The translations under genes were made by a program, and so were the position numbers. Shown here one piece after another: positions 8,746-16,653 of a stretch of DNA of 64,000 bases (its first letter is position 1; each line of letters opens with the position of its first letter). The notes beneath the pieces are model-generated. The model was not told the DNA's origin. It did no database searches and saw nothing but the letters and a program-made list of their open reading frames with translations. Source of the stretch: Streptomyces diastatochromogenes (GTDB taxonomy: Bacteria; Actinomycetota; Actinomycetes; Streptomycetales; Streptomycetaceae); assembly GCF_002242805.1 (NCBI RefSeq), contig NZ_MCGQ01000012.1, positions 248,001-312,000 on the forward strand. Direction: 5' to 3'.

Positions 8746-9465
8746 GTGCGCGTCGTCTCCCTGGTTCCCTCCCTCACCGAGGCGGTGGCTGTCACGCTGC
8801 CCGGGGTCCTCGTCGGCGCCACGGACTGGTGCGGCCATCCGGTGGATCTGGACGTCGGCCGGATCGGGGGGACCAAGAACCCCGATGTGCAGCGGATCCT
8901 CGGCCTCGCCCCTGACCTGGTGATCGCCAACGAGGAGGAGAACCGCGCCCCCGATCTGGACGCACTCCGCGCGGGGGGACTGGAGGTGCTGGTCACCGAG
9001 GTGCGGAGCGTGCCGCAGGCCTTTCGGGAGCTGGAGCGGGTGCTGGCCGCGTGCGGCGCGCCGGACCGGCCGCCGTGGCTGGAGGAGGCGGAGGCCGTCT
9101 GGAGCGGGCTTCCCGAGCCGGAGAGGCGTACGACGGCGGTCGTGCCGATCTGGCGCCGGCCCTGGATGGTCCTGGGCCGGGACACCTTCGCGGGTGACGT
9201 GCTGACCCGGCTGGGCGTGCACCACCTGTACGCCACGCACCCCGACCGCTACCCGCGCGTGCCCTTGGACGAGCTGCGGGCGGCGGCCCCGGACGTCGTG
9301 GTCCTGCCGGACGAGCCCTACCGGTTCACCGCCGACGACGGCCCCGAGGCGTTTCCCGGACTGAGCTGCGCCCTGGTCAGCGGACGGCACCTGACCTGGT
9401 ACGGACCGTCGCTGGCCGAGGCGCCACGGGTGCTGGGCGAGGCCCTGCGAGCAGCTCACCGCTGA
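8746..9465 (+). CDS. BtuF-like helical-backbone metal-receptor protein without signal peptide
   Basis: A 239-residue protein from GTG 8746, 6 bases after the XRE-cupin gene. 'VVSLVPSLTEAV' at the start, 'GATDWCGHP', 'IGGTKNPDVQRILGLAPDLVIAN' and 'TFAGDVLTRLG' are hallmarks of the class III periplasmic-binding fold (cobalamin or siderophore receptors). There is no export signal or lipobox, so it should act in the cytosol; the ligand is unknown. Its last 89 bases overlap the convergent transporter gene that ends at 9377. Confidence 0.78.
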   Translation: MRVVSLVPSLTEAVAVTLPGVLVGATDWCGHPVDLDVGRIGGTKNPDVQRILGLAPDLVIANEEENRAPDLDALRAGGLEVLVTEVRSVPQAFRELERVLAACGAPDRPPWLEEAEAVWSGLPEPERRTTAVVPIWRRPWMVLGRDTFAGDVLTRLGVHHLYATHPDRYPRVPLDELRAAAPDVVVLPDEPYRFTADDGPEAFPGLSCALVSGRHLTWYGPSLAEAPRVLGEALRAAHR

Positions 9466-10534
9466 GCAGTCCCCGTACCGTCCCCGACGCGGCCGCGAGC
9501 CACGCGGTGACCAGGAGGCCGTACAGTCCGACGCTCAGGACCTCGTACCCGGCGAGCCCGGTGTGCCGGGCGAGGGTGGCGGCGCCGGTGACACAGGTGC
9601 CCAGCGGGAAGGTGAACGCCCACCAGGTCATGGTGAAGCCCATGCCGTGCCGCCGGGCCCGCACCACGTGCGCGGCCGCGAGCGCCAGCCACAGCAGCGC
9701 GAACCCCATGACCGGCACCCCGTAGAGCAGCGCGAACACCGCGAAACCGCGGTCGTACGGGGCCGGTACGACCCGGGGAGCCGTGTCCGCGATCAGGCCG
9801 ACGGCGGTGGTGGACTGCCCGAGCGGGCCGAGGACCAGGAACAGGGTCGGGGTGAGGGCGAGCGGCAGCGGCCCCGAGGTGATCAGCCGGGCGAAGACCA
9901 GCGGCAGCATCAGCAGCGTCGCCAGCAGGCTCAGCCCGAACAGCGCGAAGCACGCCAGCAGCAGGGTCTCCCGGGGCTGCCCCGGCGGCAGATAGGGCAC
10001 CAGCAGCGGACCGAGCGCGGCGGAGACCATCGGCGCGACGAGCGGCAGCAGCCAGACCGGGGTGGCCTGGGCGGCCTGGACGCGGTGGCGTACGCCCATC
10101 AGGTACGGCACGGCCACGGCGGCCGCGAGCCCGACCGCGGTACCGGCGGTGAACAGGACCGTGTCGAGCGCGACGGCCGGACCGGTGCCGATCCAGTCCC
10201 GGCCGAGGGTCAGGGCGCCGCCGCCGACCGCCAGCAGGGCCATGGACAGGCAGCCGTAGAAGGGGGCCATGGAGGGGTCGAGGAGGTCGGCGCGGGCCTG
10301 GTCGCGGTGGTGGGTCCAGTGCCGGGCGCGGGCGGTCAGCAGGGTCAGCAGCAGGAGCAGGGCCAGCGCCCAGACGGCCGTGCAGACCTCGCGGAGCCCG
10401 GGGAGGTGCAGGGGGAGCGCGGCACCGGCCGTGCCGACGATGGAGGTTCCCATCACGGAGGCGTACCAGTTGGGACCGAGGTGCCGGACGCGGATCGCGC
10501 GTGTGGCGGGCAGGGGATGGGCTGCGGTGACCAT
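9377..10534 (-). CDS. TDT-family transporter (TehA/SLAC1-like)
   Basis: A 385-residue membrane protein with ten predicted hydrophobic segments, starting at ATG 10534 with GAGGGTGAGG upstream. 'NWYASVMGTSIVGTAGAAL' at the N-terminus and 'GFTMTWWAFTFPLGTCVTGAATLA' near the C-terminus are characteristic of the tellurite-resistance/dicarboxylate transporter family, which forms anion channels. It could export sulfite, C4-dicarboxylates or another anion. It is divergent from a LysR regulator (10605), which very likely controls it. Its 3' end overlaps the convergent BtuF-like gene by 89 bases. Confidence 0.85.
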   Translation of the reverse strand: MVTAAHPLPATRAIRVRHLGPNWYASVMGTSIVGTAGAALPLHLPGLREVCTAVWALALLLLLTLLTARARHWTHHRDQARADLLDPSMAPFYGCLSMALLAVGGGALTLGRDWIGTGPAVALDTVLFTAGTAVGLAAAVAVPYLMGVRHRVQAAQATPVWLLPLVAPMVSAALGPLLVPYLPPGQPRETLLLACFALFGLSLLATLLMLPLVFARLITSGPLPLALTPTLFLVLGPLGQSTTAVGLIADTAPRVVPAPYDRGFAVFALLYGVPVMGFALLWLALAAAHVVRARRHGMGFTMTWWAFTFPLGTCVTGAATLARHTGLAGYEVLSVGLYGLLVTAWLAAASGTVRGLLSGELLAGPRPAPVAPRPATVRTRSGAVR

Positions 10535-10591
10535 GTCCTCACCCTCGCGCCGCCGATCGGCGCTGACCAGGGAGTTCACGTCTATGAGGGC

Positions 10592-10606
10592 ATAAGCTGG
10601 TCTTAT
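10592..10606 (+). promoter_or_regulatory. LysR-type operator overlapping the regulator start codon
   Basis: ATAAG-CTGGT-CTTAT is a 5-bp inverted repeat with a 5-base spacer and contains a T-N11-A core (10593-10605). It lies between divergent transporter and LysR genes and overlaps the A and T of the regulator's ATG. No ribosome-binding site precedes that ATG, so a leaderless, autoregulated transcript is likely (inference). Confidence 0.6.
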
Positions 10607-11534
10607 GAGCGAGGAGTACGCGACGGACGACGGCCGCCCCGGCGGCCCGCTGGCGCACCGGGTGCCGGACCTCGGCGCGCTGGAGCTGCTGCTGGCCGTG
10701 GCGCGGCTGGGCAGTCTCGGGGCGGCGGCGCGGGAGGTCGGCATCACCCAGCCGGCCGCCAGCAGCCGCATCCGGTCCATGGAACGGCAACTGGGCGTCG
10801 CCCTGGTCGACCGCTCCCCGCGCGGCTCCCGGCTCACCGACGCGGGTGCCCTGGTGACGGACTGGGCCCGCCGGGTGGTGGAGGCGGCGGCGGCCTTCGA
10901 CGCGGGCGCGCGGGCCCTGCGCGACCGGCGGGACTCCCGGCTGCGGGTCGCGGCGAGCATGACCATCGCGGAGTACCTGCTCCCGGGCTGGCTCCTCGCC
11001 CTGCACGCCGAGCGCCCCGACACCGCGGTGTCCCTGCTCGCGGGCAACTCGGCGAAGGTCGCGGAACTCCTGCTGGCCGACGAGGCGGACCTGGGCTTCG
11101 TGGAGGGCCTCACCGTCCCGGCGGGCCTGGACTCCGCGGTGATCGCCCACGACCGCCTGATCGTCGTCACGGCCCCCGGCCACCCCTGGGCCCGCCGCCG
11201 GCGCCCCGTGACGGCTCAGGAGCTGGCCGCCACACCCCTGATCCTGCGCGAGCGGGGCTCCGGCACCCGCCAGGTCCTGGACACGGCGTTGGGCGGCCTG
11301 GCCCGGCCCCTGATCGAACTGTCCTCCACCACGGCGGTGAAGGCCTCGGCGGTGAGCGGCGCGGGCCCCTCCGTCCTCAGCGAACTGGCGGTCGGGGAGG
11401 AGCTGGCGATGCGGCGGCTGGTGGGTATCCCGGTGGAAGGCGTGTCGTTGCGCCGGGACCTGCGTGCGGTGTGGCCCACGGGGCATCGGCCCACGGGGCC
11501 GGCACGGGAGTTGCTTTCCTTGACGAGGGGGTGA
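10605..11534 (+). CDS. LysR-family transcriptional regulator
   Basis: A 309-residue protein. The winged HTH (about residues 20-80) has 'LLLAVARLGSLGAAAREVGITQPAASSRIRSMERQL' in pieces typical of LysR, followed by a substrate-binding domain (about 105-305). It is divergent from the TDT transporter at 9377-10534, the usual arrangement for a LysR regulator and its target. The ATG at 10605 has no visible ribosome-binding site and is covered by an operator-like palindrome, suggesting leaderless translation and autorepression. The inducer is unknown, possibly the transported anion. Confidence 0.88.
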   Translation: MSEEYATDDGRPGGPLAHRVPDLGALELLLAVARLGSLGAAAREVGITQPAASSRIRSMERQLGVALVDRSPRGSRLTDAGALVTDWARRVVEAAAAFDAGARALRDRRDSRLRVAASMTIAEYLLPGWLLALHAERPDTAVSLLAGNSAKVAELLLADEADLGFVEGLTVPAGLDSAVIAHDRLIVVTAPGHPWARRRRPVTAQELAATPLILRERGSGTRQVLDTALGGLARPLIELSSTTAVKASAVSGAGPSVLSELAVGEELAMRRLVGIPVEGVSLRRDLRAVWPTGHRPTGPARELLSLTRG

Positions 11535-11536
11535 GG

Positions 11537-12223
11537 TCAGGATGCGGCCCGCACGAGCGCCTGCATGACGCGCAGATCCTTCCCCATCTCCGGATGCCAC
11601 TGCACCCCGAGCACCCATCCCTCGCTCGACGGCAGTTCGATCGCCTCCACGGTCCCGTCCTCCGCGTGAGCCGAGGGCACCAGGCCCGTACCGAGCCGCT
11701 CCACCGCCTGGTGGTGGTAGGTGGGCACGGAGGTCTCCTCGGGGACGATCCCCGCGTACAGCGTGCCCGGCACCGGCTTCACCGGATGGCTCCCGAACAC
11801 GCCGACCACCTCCGCGTGCCCGTCCATGTGCTGCACCAGCGTCCCGCCCAGAGCCACGTTCAGCAGCTGCATCCCCCGGCAGATCCCCAGCACCGGCACC
11901 CCAGCCGCCAACGCGGCCTCGATCAGCGCGAGTTCCCACGCGTCGCGCTCCGGCGCGGGCGGTCCCGTACGCGGTGAGCGCTCGGCGCCGTACCGGGACG
12001 GATCCACGTCCGGTCCGCCCGCGATCACCAGCCCGTCCAGCCGCTCCACCGCATCCGCGGCCCGCTCGGGCGCGTCCGGCGGCAGCATGGCGGTGAGCCC
12101 CCCGGCCCGCTGCACCAGCCGCGGATAACCGGCCGGCACCAGCGCCGCGTCCAGCTCCCACACGCCCCAGCGCGTACCGGCCTCCAGGTACGTGCTCACA
12201 CCGATCAGCGGTCGTACGGTCAT
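11537..12223 (-). CDS. gamma-glutamyl hydrolase, class I glutamine amidotransferase-like (peptidase C26)
   Basis: A 228-residue protein from ATG 12223, with GGGAGGG seven bases upstream. The nucleophile Cys is in VLGICRGMQLLNV and the catalytic His in GVQWHPEM, followed by a Glu. This PuuD-like family cleaves gamma-glutamyl amides. Its neighbours are a FadR-type regulator and, divergently, a GlnA4-like gamma-glutamyl synthetase with two dehydrogenases. The likely role is to release glutamate from gamma-glutamylglycine at the end of ethanolamine breakdown (inference from context). The gene is probably co-transcribed with the regulator 52 bases upstream. Confidence 0.85.
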   Translation of the reverse strand: MTVRPLIGVSTYLEAGTRWGVWELDAALVPAGYPRLVQRAGGLTAMLPPDAPERAADAVERLDGLVIAGGPDVDPSRYGAERSPRTGPPAPERDAWELALIEAALAAGVPVLGICRGMQLLNVALGGTLVQHMDGHAEVVGVFGSHPVKPVPGTLYAGIVPEETSVPTYHHQAVERLGTGLVPSAHAEDGTVEAIELPSSEGWVLGVQWHPEMGKDLRVMQALVRAAS

Positions 12224-12275
12224 GCCGCCCTCCCAGGAATCCAAAGGTCCATGCCCATACCTTTGCAGAGCCGGC

Positions 12276-13013
12276 TCACGCCAGGAAGCCCCGCAGCAGC
12301 GCCGCCGTACCCGCGCAGTGCTCCCGCATCATCTCCCGCGCCCCGTCCGCGTCCCCGTCCAGCACCGCCTCCACCAGCGCGATGTGCTGCCGCTGCGAGT
12401 GCTCCAGGTTGCGCACCAGCAGCGGGATGCAGTCCAGCAGGTCGTTGACGGTCGCCCGCACCGCCGCGTACTGCGCGGTCAGCGACGGCGAACCGCACAG
12501 CTCGGCCAGCGTCAGATGCAGCAGTGTGTCCAGCCGCCGGTACTCCGCGAGCGGCGCCTCATGGGTCCGGTCCAGCGCCTCCCGCAACCGGCCGGCCTGC
12601 TCGTCCGTCAGCCCGTGCGCCGCGCACAGCCCGGCCGCGCCCACCTCCAGCACCTCGCGGAAGCGCAGCACGTCCTCGATGTCGACCTCGGCGATCCGCC
12701 GCCGCAGCTCGTCCTCGCCGCCCGCGTCCGTGCGCGGCAGCACGAACGTTCCGCCGTACCGCCCGCGCCGGGCCTCCACCAGCCCCTGGTCCTGCAGCAC
12801 CTTCAGCACCTCGCGCAGCGTCACCCGGCTGATCCCGAGCCGCTCCGCCAGCTCCCGCTCGGCCGGCAGCCGCTCGCCGCCCGGCACCAGACCGAGCCGC
12901 ACGACCTGGAGGATCTGCTCCAGCGCCTCCTCGAAGCCGTTGCCGGCCCGTACCGGCCGCAACACCGGAGTGAGCCGGTCGTTCACGCTGTACGCGTCCG
13001 TCTCCTGCGACAT
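12276..13013 (-). CDS. epuRI: FadR-type GntR regulator of ethanolamine utilisation (EpuRI-like)
   Basis: A 245-residue regulator. A winged HTH (about residues 25-95, 'LPAERELAERLGISRVTLREVLKVL') is followed by an all-helical FCD ligand domain (about 110-240). ATG 13013 is chosen for GGAAGGGGG upstream; the frame is open a little further. It is divergent from glnA4 and in line with the gamma-glutamyl hydrolase. In S. coelicolor the equivalent gene (SCO1614, EpuRI) represses glnA4. The symbol rests on gene order and family only. Confidence 0.82.
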   Translation of the reverse strand: MSQETDAYSVNDRLTPVLRPVRAGNGFEEALEQILQVVRLGLVPGGERLPAERELAERLGISRVTLREVLKVLQDQGLVEARRGRYGGTFVLPRTDAGGEDELRRRIAEVDIEDVLRFREVLEVGAAGLCAAHGLTDEQAGRLREALDRTHEAPLAEYRRLDTLLHLTLAELCGSPSLTAQYAAVRATVNDLLDCIPLLVRNLEHSQRQHIALVEAVLDGDADGAREMMREHCAGTAALLRGFLA

Positions 13014-13108
13014 CCGGCCGTACCCCCTTCCCAAGCAATGGTTCTCGGCAATACCTTATGGCTCCCGGCCCGGCCGAAAAAGCGTGAAGAAGCCGAAGGA
13101 GTTCTCCC
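13014..13108. promoter_or_regulatory. divergent promoter region between epuRI and glnA4
   Basis: The 95 bases hold both start regions. A loose inverted repeat GGT-N10-ACC (13040-13055) and the near-palindromic CAATGG/CAATACC stretch (13036-13056) sit centrally, a plausible GntR operator. TACCTTAT at 13052-13059 could be a -10 for glnA4. GAAGGAG (13095-13101) is the glnA4 ribosome-binding site. Confidence 0.4.
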
Positions 13109-14467
13109 GTGGCAGACCGCACACCCCCGCTGAGTGTCGAGGAGCTGCACGCCCTCGTCGCCGGTGGTGAGATCGACACTGTCGTCCTGGCCTTCCCCGA
13201 CATGCAAGGGCGTCTCCAGGGCAAGCGGTTCGCCGCCCGCTTCTTCCTCGACGAGGTCCTGCAGCACGGCACCGAGGGCTGCAACTACCTCCTCGCCGTC
13301 GACACCGAGATGAACACCGTCGACGGTTACGCGATGTCCTCCTGGGACCGCGGTTACGGCGACTTCGCCATGCACCCCGACCTGTCCACCCTGCGCCGCA
13401 TCCCCTGGCACCCCGGCACCGCCCTGCTCGTCGCCGACCTCGCCTGGAACGACGGCACCCCGGTCGTCGCCGCCCCGCGCCAGATCCTGCGCCGCCAGCT
13501 CGACCGGCTCGCCGAACTCGGCTACACCGCCCAGGTCGGCACCGAGCTGGAGTTCATCGTCTTCAAGGACAGCTACGAGCAGGCCTGGGACGCGAACTAC
13601 CGCGGCCTGACCCCGGCCAACCAGTACAACATCGACTACTCCATCCTCGGCACCGGCCGCATCGAGCCCCTGCTGCGCCGGCTGCGCAACGACATGGCCG
13701 GCGCCGGCCTCACCGTCGAGTCCGCCAAGGGCGAGTGCAACCCCGGCCAGCACGAGATCGCCTTCCGCTACGACGAGGCCCTGCGCACCTGCGACCAGCA
13801 CGCCCTCTACAAGACCGGCGCCAAGGAGATCGCCGCCCAGGAAGGCGTCTCGATCACCTTCATGGCCAAGTACAACGAGCGCGAGGGCAACTCCTGCCAC
13901 ATCCACCTCTCGCTCGCGGACGCCGACGGCGACAACGCGATGGCCGGGTCCGAGGGGATGTCCGACGTGATGCGGCACTTCCTCGCCGGACAGCTCGCGG
14001 CCCTGCGTGACTTCTCCCTGCTCTACGCCCCCAACATCAACTCCTACAAGCGGTTCCAGCCCGGCTCCTTCGCGCCCACCGCCGTCGCCTGGGGCCACGA
14101 CAACCGCACCTGCTCCCTGCGCGTGGTCGGCCACGGCCGCTCCCTGCGCTTCGAGAACCGCCTCCCCGGCGGAGACGTCAACCCGTACCTCGCCGTCGCC
14201 GGACTGGTCGCGGCCGGCCTGTACGGCATCGAGCAGAAGCTGGAACTCCCCGAGCCCTGCCCCGGCAACGCCTACACCGCCGACTTCGAGCACGTCCCGA
14301 CCACCCTGCGCGAGGCCGCCGAACTCTGGGAGAACAGCCCGATCGCCAAGGCCGCCTTCGGCGACGAGGTCGTCGCGCACTACCGCAACATGGCACGCGT
14401 CGAGCTGGAGGCCTTCGACGCGGCGGTGACCGACTGGGAGCTGCGCCGCTCCTTCGAACGCTTGTGA
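13109..14467 (+). CDS. glnA4: glutamine synthetase-like gamma-glutamylethanolamide synthetase (GlnA4)
   Basis: A 452-residue GS type I fold from GTG 13109, preceded by GAAGGAG. It has the metal and ATP signatures: 'VGTELEFIVF' (Glu ligands), 'AKGECNPGQHEI', 'NSCHIHLSLADADG', 'NSYKRFQPGSFAP' and 'RFENRLPGGDVNPYLAVAG'. It lacks a GlnA-like adenylylation loop. In S. coelicolor GlnA4 (SCO1613) ligates glutamate to ethanolamine rather than ammonia. The hydrolase, aldehyde dehydrogenase and SDR next door fit oxidation of the glutamylated amine. Its stop overlaps the next gene by 4 bases. Confidence 0.88.
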   Translation: MADRTPPLSVEELHALVAGGEIDTVVLAFPDMQGRLQGKRFAARFFLDEVLQHGTEGCNYLLAVDTEMNTVDGYAMSSWDRGYGDFAMHPDLSTLRRIPWHPGTALLVADLAWNDGTPVVAAPRQILRRQLDRLAELGYTAQVGTELEFIVFKDSYEQAWDANYRGLTPANQYNIDYSILGTGRIEPLLRRLRNDMAGAGLTVESAKGECNPGQHEIAFRYDEALRTCDQHALYKTGAKEIAAQEGVSITFMAKYNEREGNSCHIHLSLADADGDNAMAGSEGMSDVMRHFLAGQLAALRDFSLLYAPNINSYKRFQPGSFAPTAVAWGHDNRTCSLRVVGHGRSLRFENRLPGGDVNPYLAVAGLVAAGLYGIEQKLELPEPCPGNAYTADFEHVPTTLREAAELWENSPIAKAAFGDEVVAHYRNMARVELEAFDAAVTDWELRRSFERL

Positions 14468-15849
14468 GGCATGACGTGTCGCAACTGTATGAACTCGACG
14501 TCCTCAACCCCGCGACGGAAGAGGTGATCGCGACCGTACCCGGCGCCGTCGAGCAGGACGTCGACGCGGCCGCGTACCGAGCCGAACGGGCCCAGCGGGC
14601 CTGGGCCGCACTCGCGCCCGTCGACCGGGCCCGGCTGCTGCGCCGCTTCGCCGCCGTCGTCGACGACCACATCGAGGAACTCGCCCGGCTGGAGGTGCGC
14701 GAGGCCGGCCACACCATCGGCAACGCCCGCTGGGAGGCCGGCAACGTCCGCGATCTGCTGGACTACGCGGCTGGGGGAGTGGAGCGGCTGACCGGTCGGC
14801 AGATCCCGGTCGCCGGCGGGCTGGACGTCACGTTTCTCGAACCGCTCGGTGTGGTGGGGGTCATCGCGCCCTGGAACTTCCCGATGCCGATCGCCGCGTG
14901 GGGCATGGCCCCGGCGCTCGCGGCGGGCAACGCGGTGCTGCTCAAGCCCGCCGAGACCACGCCGTTGACCGCCCTGCGCCTGGCCGAACTCGCGCTGGAG
15001 GCGGGCCTGCCCGAGCACCTGTTCCAGGTCCTGCCGGGCCGTGGCGACATCGCGGGCGAGTCCCTCGTGCTGAACCCGCGCGTCGGCAAGATCGTCTTCA
15101 CCGGCTCCACCCGGGTCGGCAGGCGGATCATGGCGCTCTGCGCCGACCAGACCAAGCGCCTGACCCTCGAACTCGGCGGCAAGAGCCCCAACGTCGTCTT
15201 CGCCGACGCCGACCTCAAGGCCGCCCTCGACCCCTTCTCCTTCCTGGACAACTCCGGCCAGGACTGCTGCGCCCGCACCCGCATCCTCGTCCAGGAGTCG
15301 GTGTACGACGAGGCCCGCGACTTCCTCGCCGACGCGCTGGCCGGCGTCGTGGTGGGCGACCCGGCCGACGAGAAGACCCAGATGGGCCCGCTGATCTCCC
15401 GTCAGCAGCTCGATCGCGTCCGGTCGTACGTCCCCGAGGACGCCTCGGCCCTGCGCGGCAGCGCACCCGACGGACCCGGCTTCTGGTTCCCGCCGACCGT
15501 CCTGACGGGGGAGCGGCACGACAGCCAGGCCGCCCGCGAGGAGATCTTCGGCCCCGTCGCCGTCCTCCTCCCCTTCACCGACGAGGAGGACGCGATCCGC
15601 CTCGCCAACGACACCCCCTACGGCCTCTCCGGCTCCATCTGGACCCGGGACGTGGGCCGTGCCCTGCGCGTCTCGCAGGCCGTGCGCGCGGGCAACCTGT
15701 CCGTCAACTCCCACTCCAGCGTCCGCTACTCGACCCCGTTCGGCGGCTTCAAGCAGTCCGGACTCGGCCGTGAACTCGGCCCGGACGCCCTGACCGCCTT
15801 CACCGAAACCAAGAACGTCTTCATCAGCACGGAGGGCCCCGCACAGTGA
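14464..15849 (+). CDS. aldehyde dehydrogenase
   Basis: A 461-residue NAD(P)-dependent aldehyde dehydrogenase. 'GVVGVIAPWNFPMP' and 'FTGSTRVGRRI' line the nucleotide site, the general-base Glu is in LTLELGGKSPNVV, the catalytic Cys in SGQDCCARTRI, and 'EEIFGPV' follows. GTG 14464 gives a 4-base overlap with glnA4; GTG 14476 is an alternative. In the predicted pathway it oxidises gamma-glutamyl-acetaldehyde amide to gamma-glutamylglycine. Ordinary aldehyde detoxification remains possible. It forms one unit with glnA4 and the SDR. Confidence 0.87.
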   Translation: MRHDVSQLYELDVLNPATEEVIATVPGAVEQDVDAAAYRAERAQRAWAALAPVDRARLLRRFAAVVDDHIEELARLEVREAGHTIGNARWEAGNVRDLLDYAAGGVERLTGRQIPVAGGLDVTFLEPLGVVGVIAPWNFPMPIAAWGMAPALAAGNAVLLKPAETTPLTALRLAELALEAGLPEHLFQVLPGRGDIAGESLVLNPRVGKIVFTGSTRVGRRIMALCADQTKRLTLELGGKSPNVVFADADLKAALDPFSFLDNSGQDCCARTRILVQESVYDEARDFLADALAGVVVGDPADEKTQMGPLISRQQLDRVRSYVPEDASALRGSAPDGPGFWFPPTVLTGERHDSQAAREEIFGPVAVLLPFTDEEDAIRLANDTPYGLSGSIWTRDVGRALRVSQAVRAGNLSVNSHSSVRYSTPFGGFKQSGLGRELGPDALTAFTETKNVFISTEGPAQ

Positions 15850-16628
15850 CCGCAGAAACTGTTTGTCGCCGCCTGGTCGGCCGTACCGCCGTCGTCACCG
15901 GAGCCGGCAGCGGCATCGGCCTCGCCGCCGCCCGCCGCCTCGCCTCCGAGGGCGCGCACGTGGTCTGCGGCGACGTCGACGAGGCCCGCGGCAAGGCCGC
16001 CGCCGACGAGGTCGGCGGGATCTTCGTCAAGGTCGACGTCACCGACCCCGAGCAGGTCGAGGCGTTGTTCAAGACGGCGTACGACACCTACGGCAGCGTC
16101 GACGTCGCCTTCAACAACGCCGGCATCTCCCCGCCCGACGACGACTCCATCCTGGAGACAGGGCTGGAGGCCTGGAAGCGGGTCCAGGAGGTCAACCTCA
16201 CCTCCGTCTACCTGTGCTGCAAGGCCGCCATCCCGTACATGCGCCGCCAGGGCAAGGGCTCCATCATCAACACGGCGTCCTTCGTGGCCCGGATGGGCGC
16301 GGCCACCTCGCAGATCTCGTACACGGCCTCCAAGGGCGGTGTGCTGGCCATGTCCCGCGAACTGGGCGTGCAGTTCGCCCGCGAGGGCATCCGGGTGAAC
16401 GCCCTGTGCCCCGGCCCGGTGAACACCCCGCTCCTCCAGGAGCTGTTCGCCAAGGACCCGGAGCGGGCCGCCCGCCGGCTCGTCCACATCCCCGTCGGCC
16501 GGTTCGCCGAGGCCGAGGAGATCGCCGCCGCCGTCGCCTTCCTGGCCAGCGACGACTCCTCCTTCGTCAACGCCACCGACTTCCTGGTGGACGGCGGAAT
16601 CTCGGGCGCGTACGTCACGCCCCTGTAG
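15846..16628 (+). CDS. short-chain dehydrogenase/reductase
   Basis: A 260-residue classical SDR with 'VTGAGSGIGLAAAR' (nucleotide-binding Gly motif), 'NNAGISPP', 'YTASKGG' (catalytic Tyr and Lys) and C-terminal 'DGGISGAYVTPL'. GTG 15846 overlaps the aldehyde dehydrogenase stop by 4 bases, so translation is coupled. As the third gene of the glnA4 unit it most likely oxidises the alcohol of gamma-glutamylethanolamide before the aldehyde dehydrogenase acts (inference). Confidence 0.87.
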   Translation: MTAETVCRRLVGRTAVVTGAGSGIGLAAARRLASEGAHVVCGDVDEARGKAAADEVGGIFVKVDVTDPEQVEALFKTAYDTYGSVDVAFNNAGISPPDDDSILETGLEAWKRVQEVNLTSVYLCCKAAIPYMRRQGKGSIINTASFVARMGAATSQISYTASKGGVLAMSRELGVQFAREGIRVNALCPGPVNTPLLQELFAKDPERAARRLVHIPVGRFAEAEEIAAAVAFLASDDSSFVNATDFLVDGGISGAYVTPL

Positions 16629-16653
16629 GGACAAAGGTGTACGGTCCGCGCGT

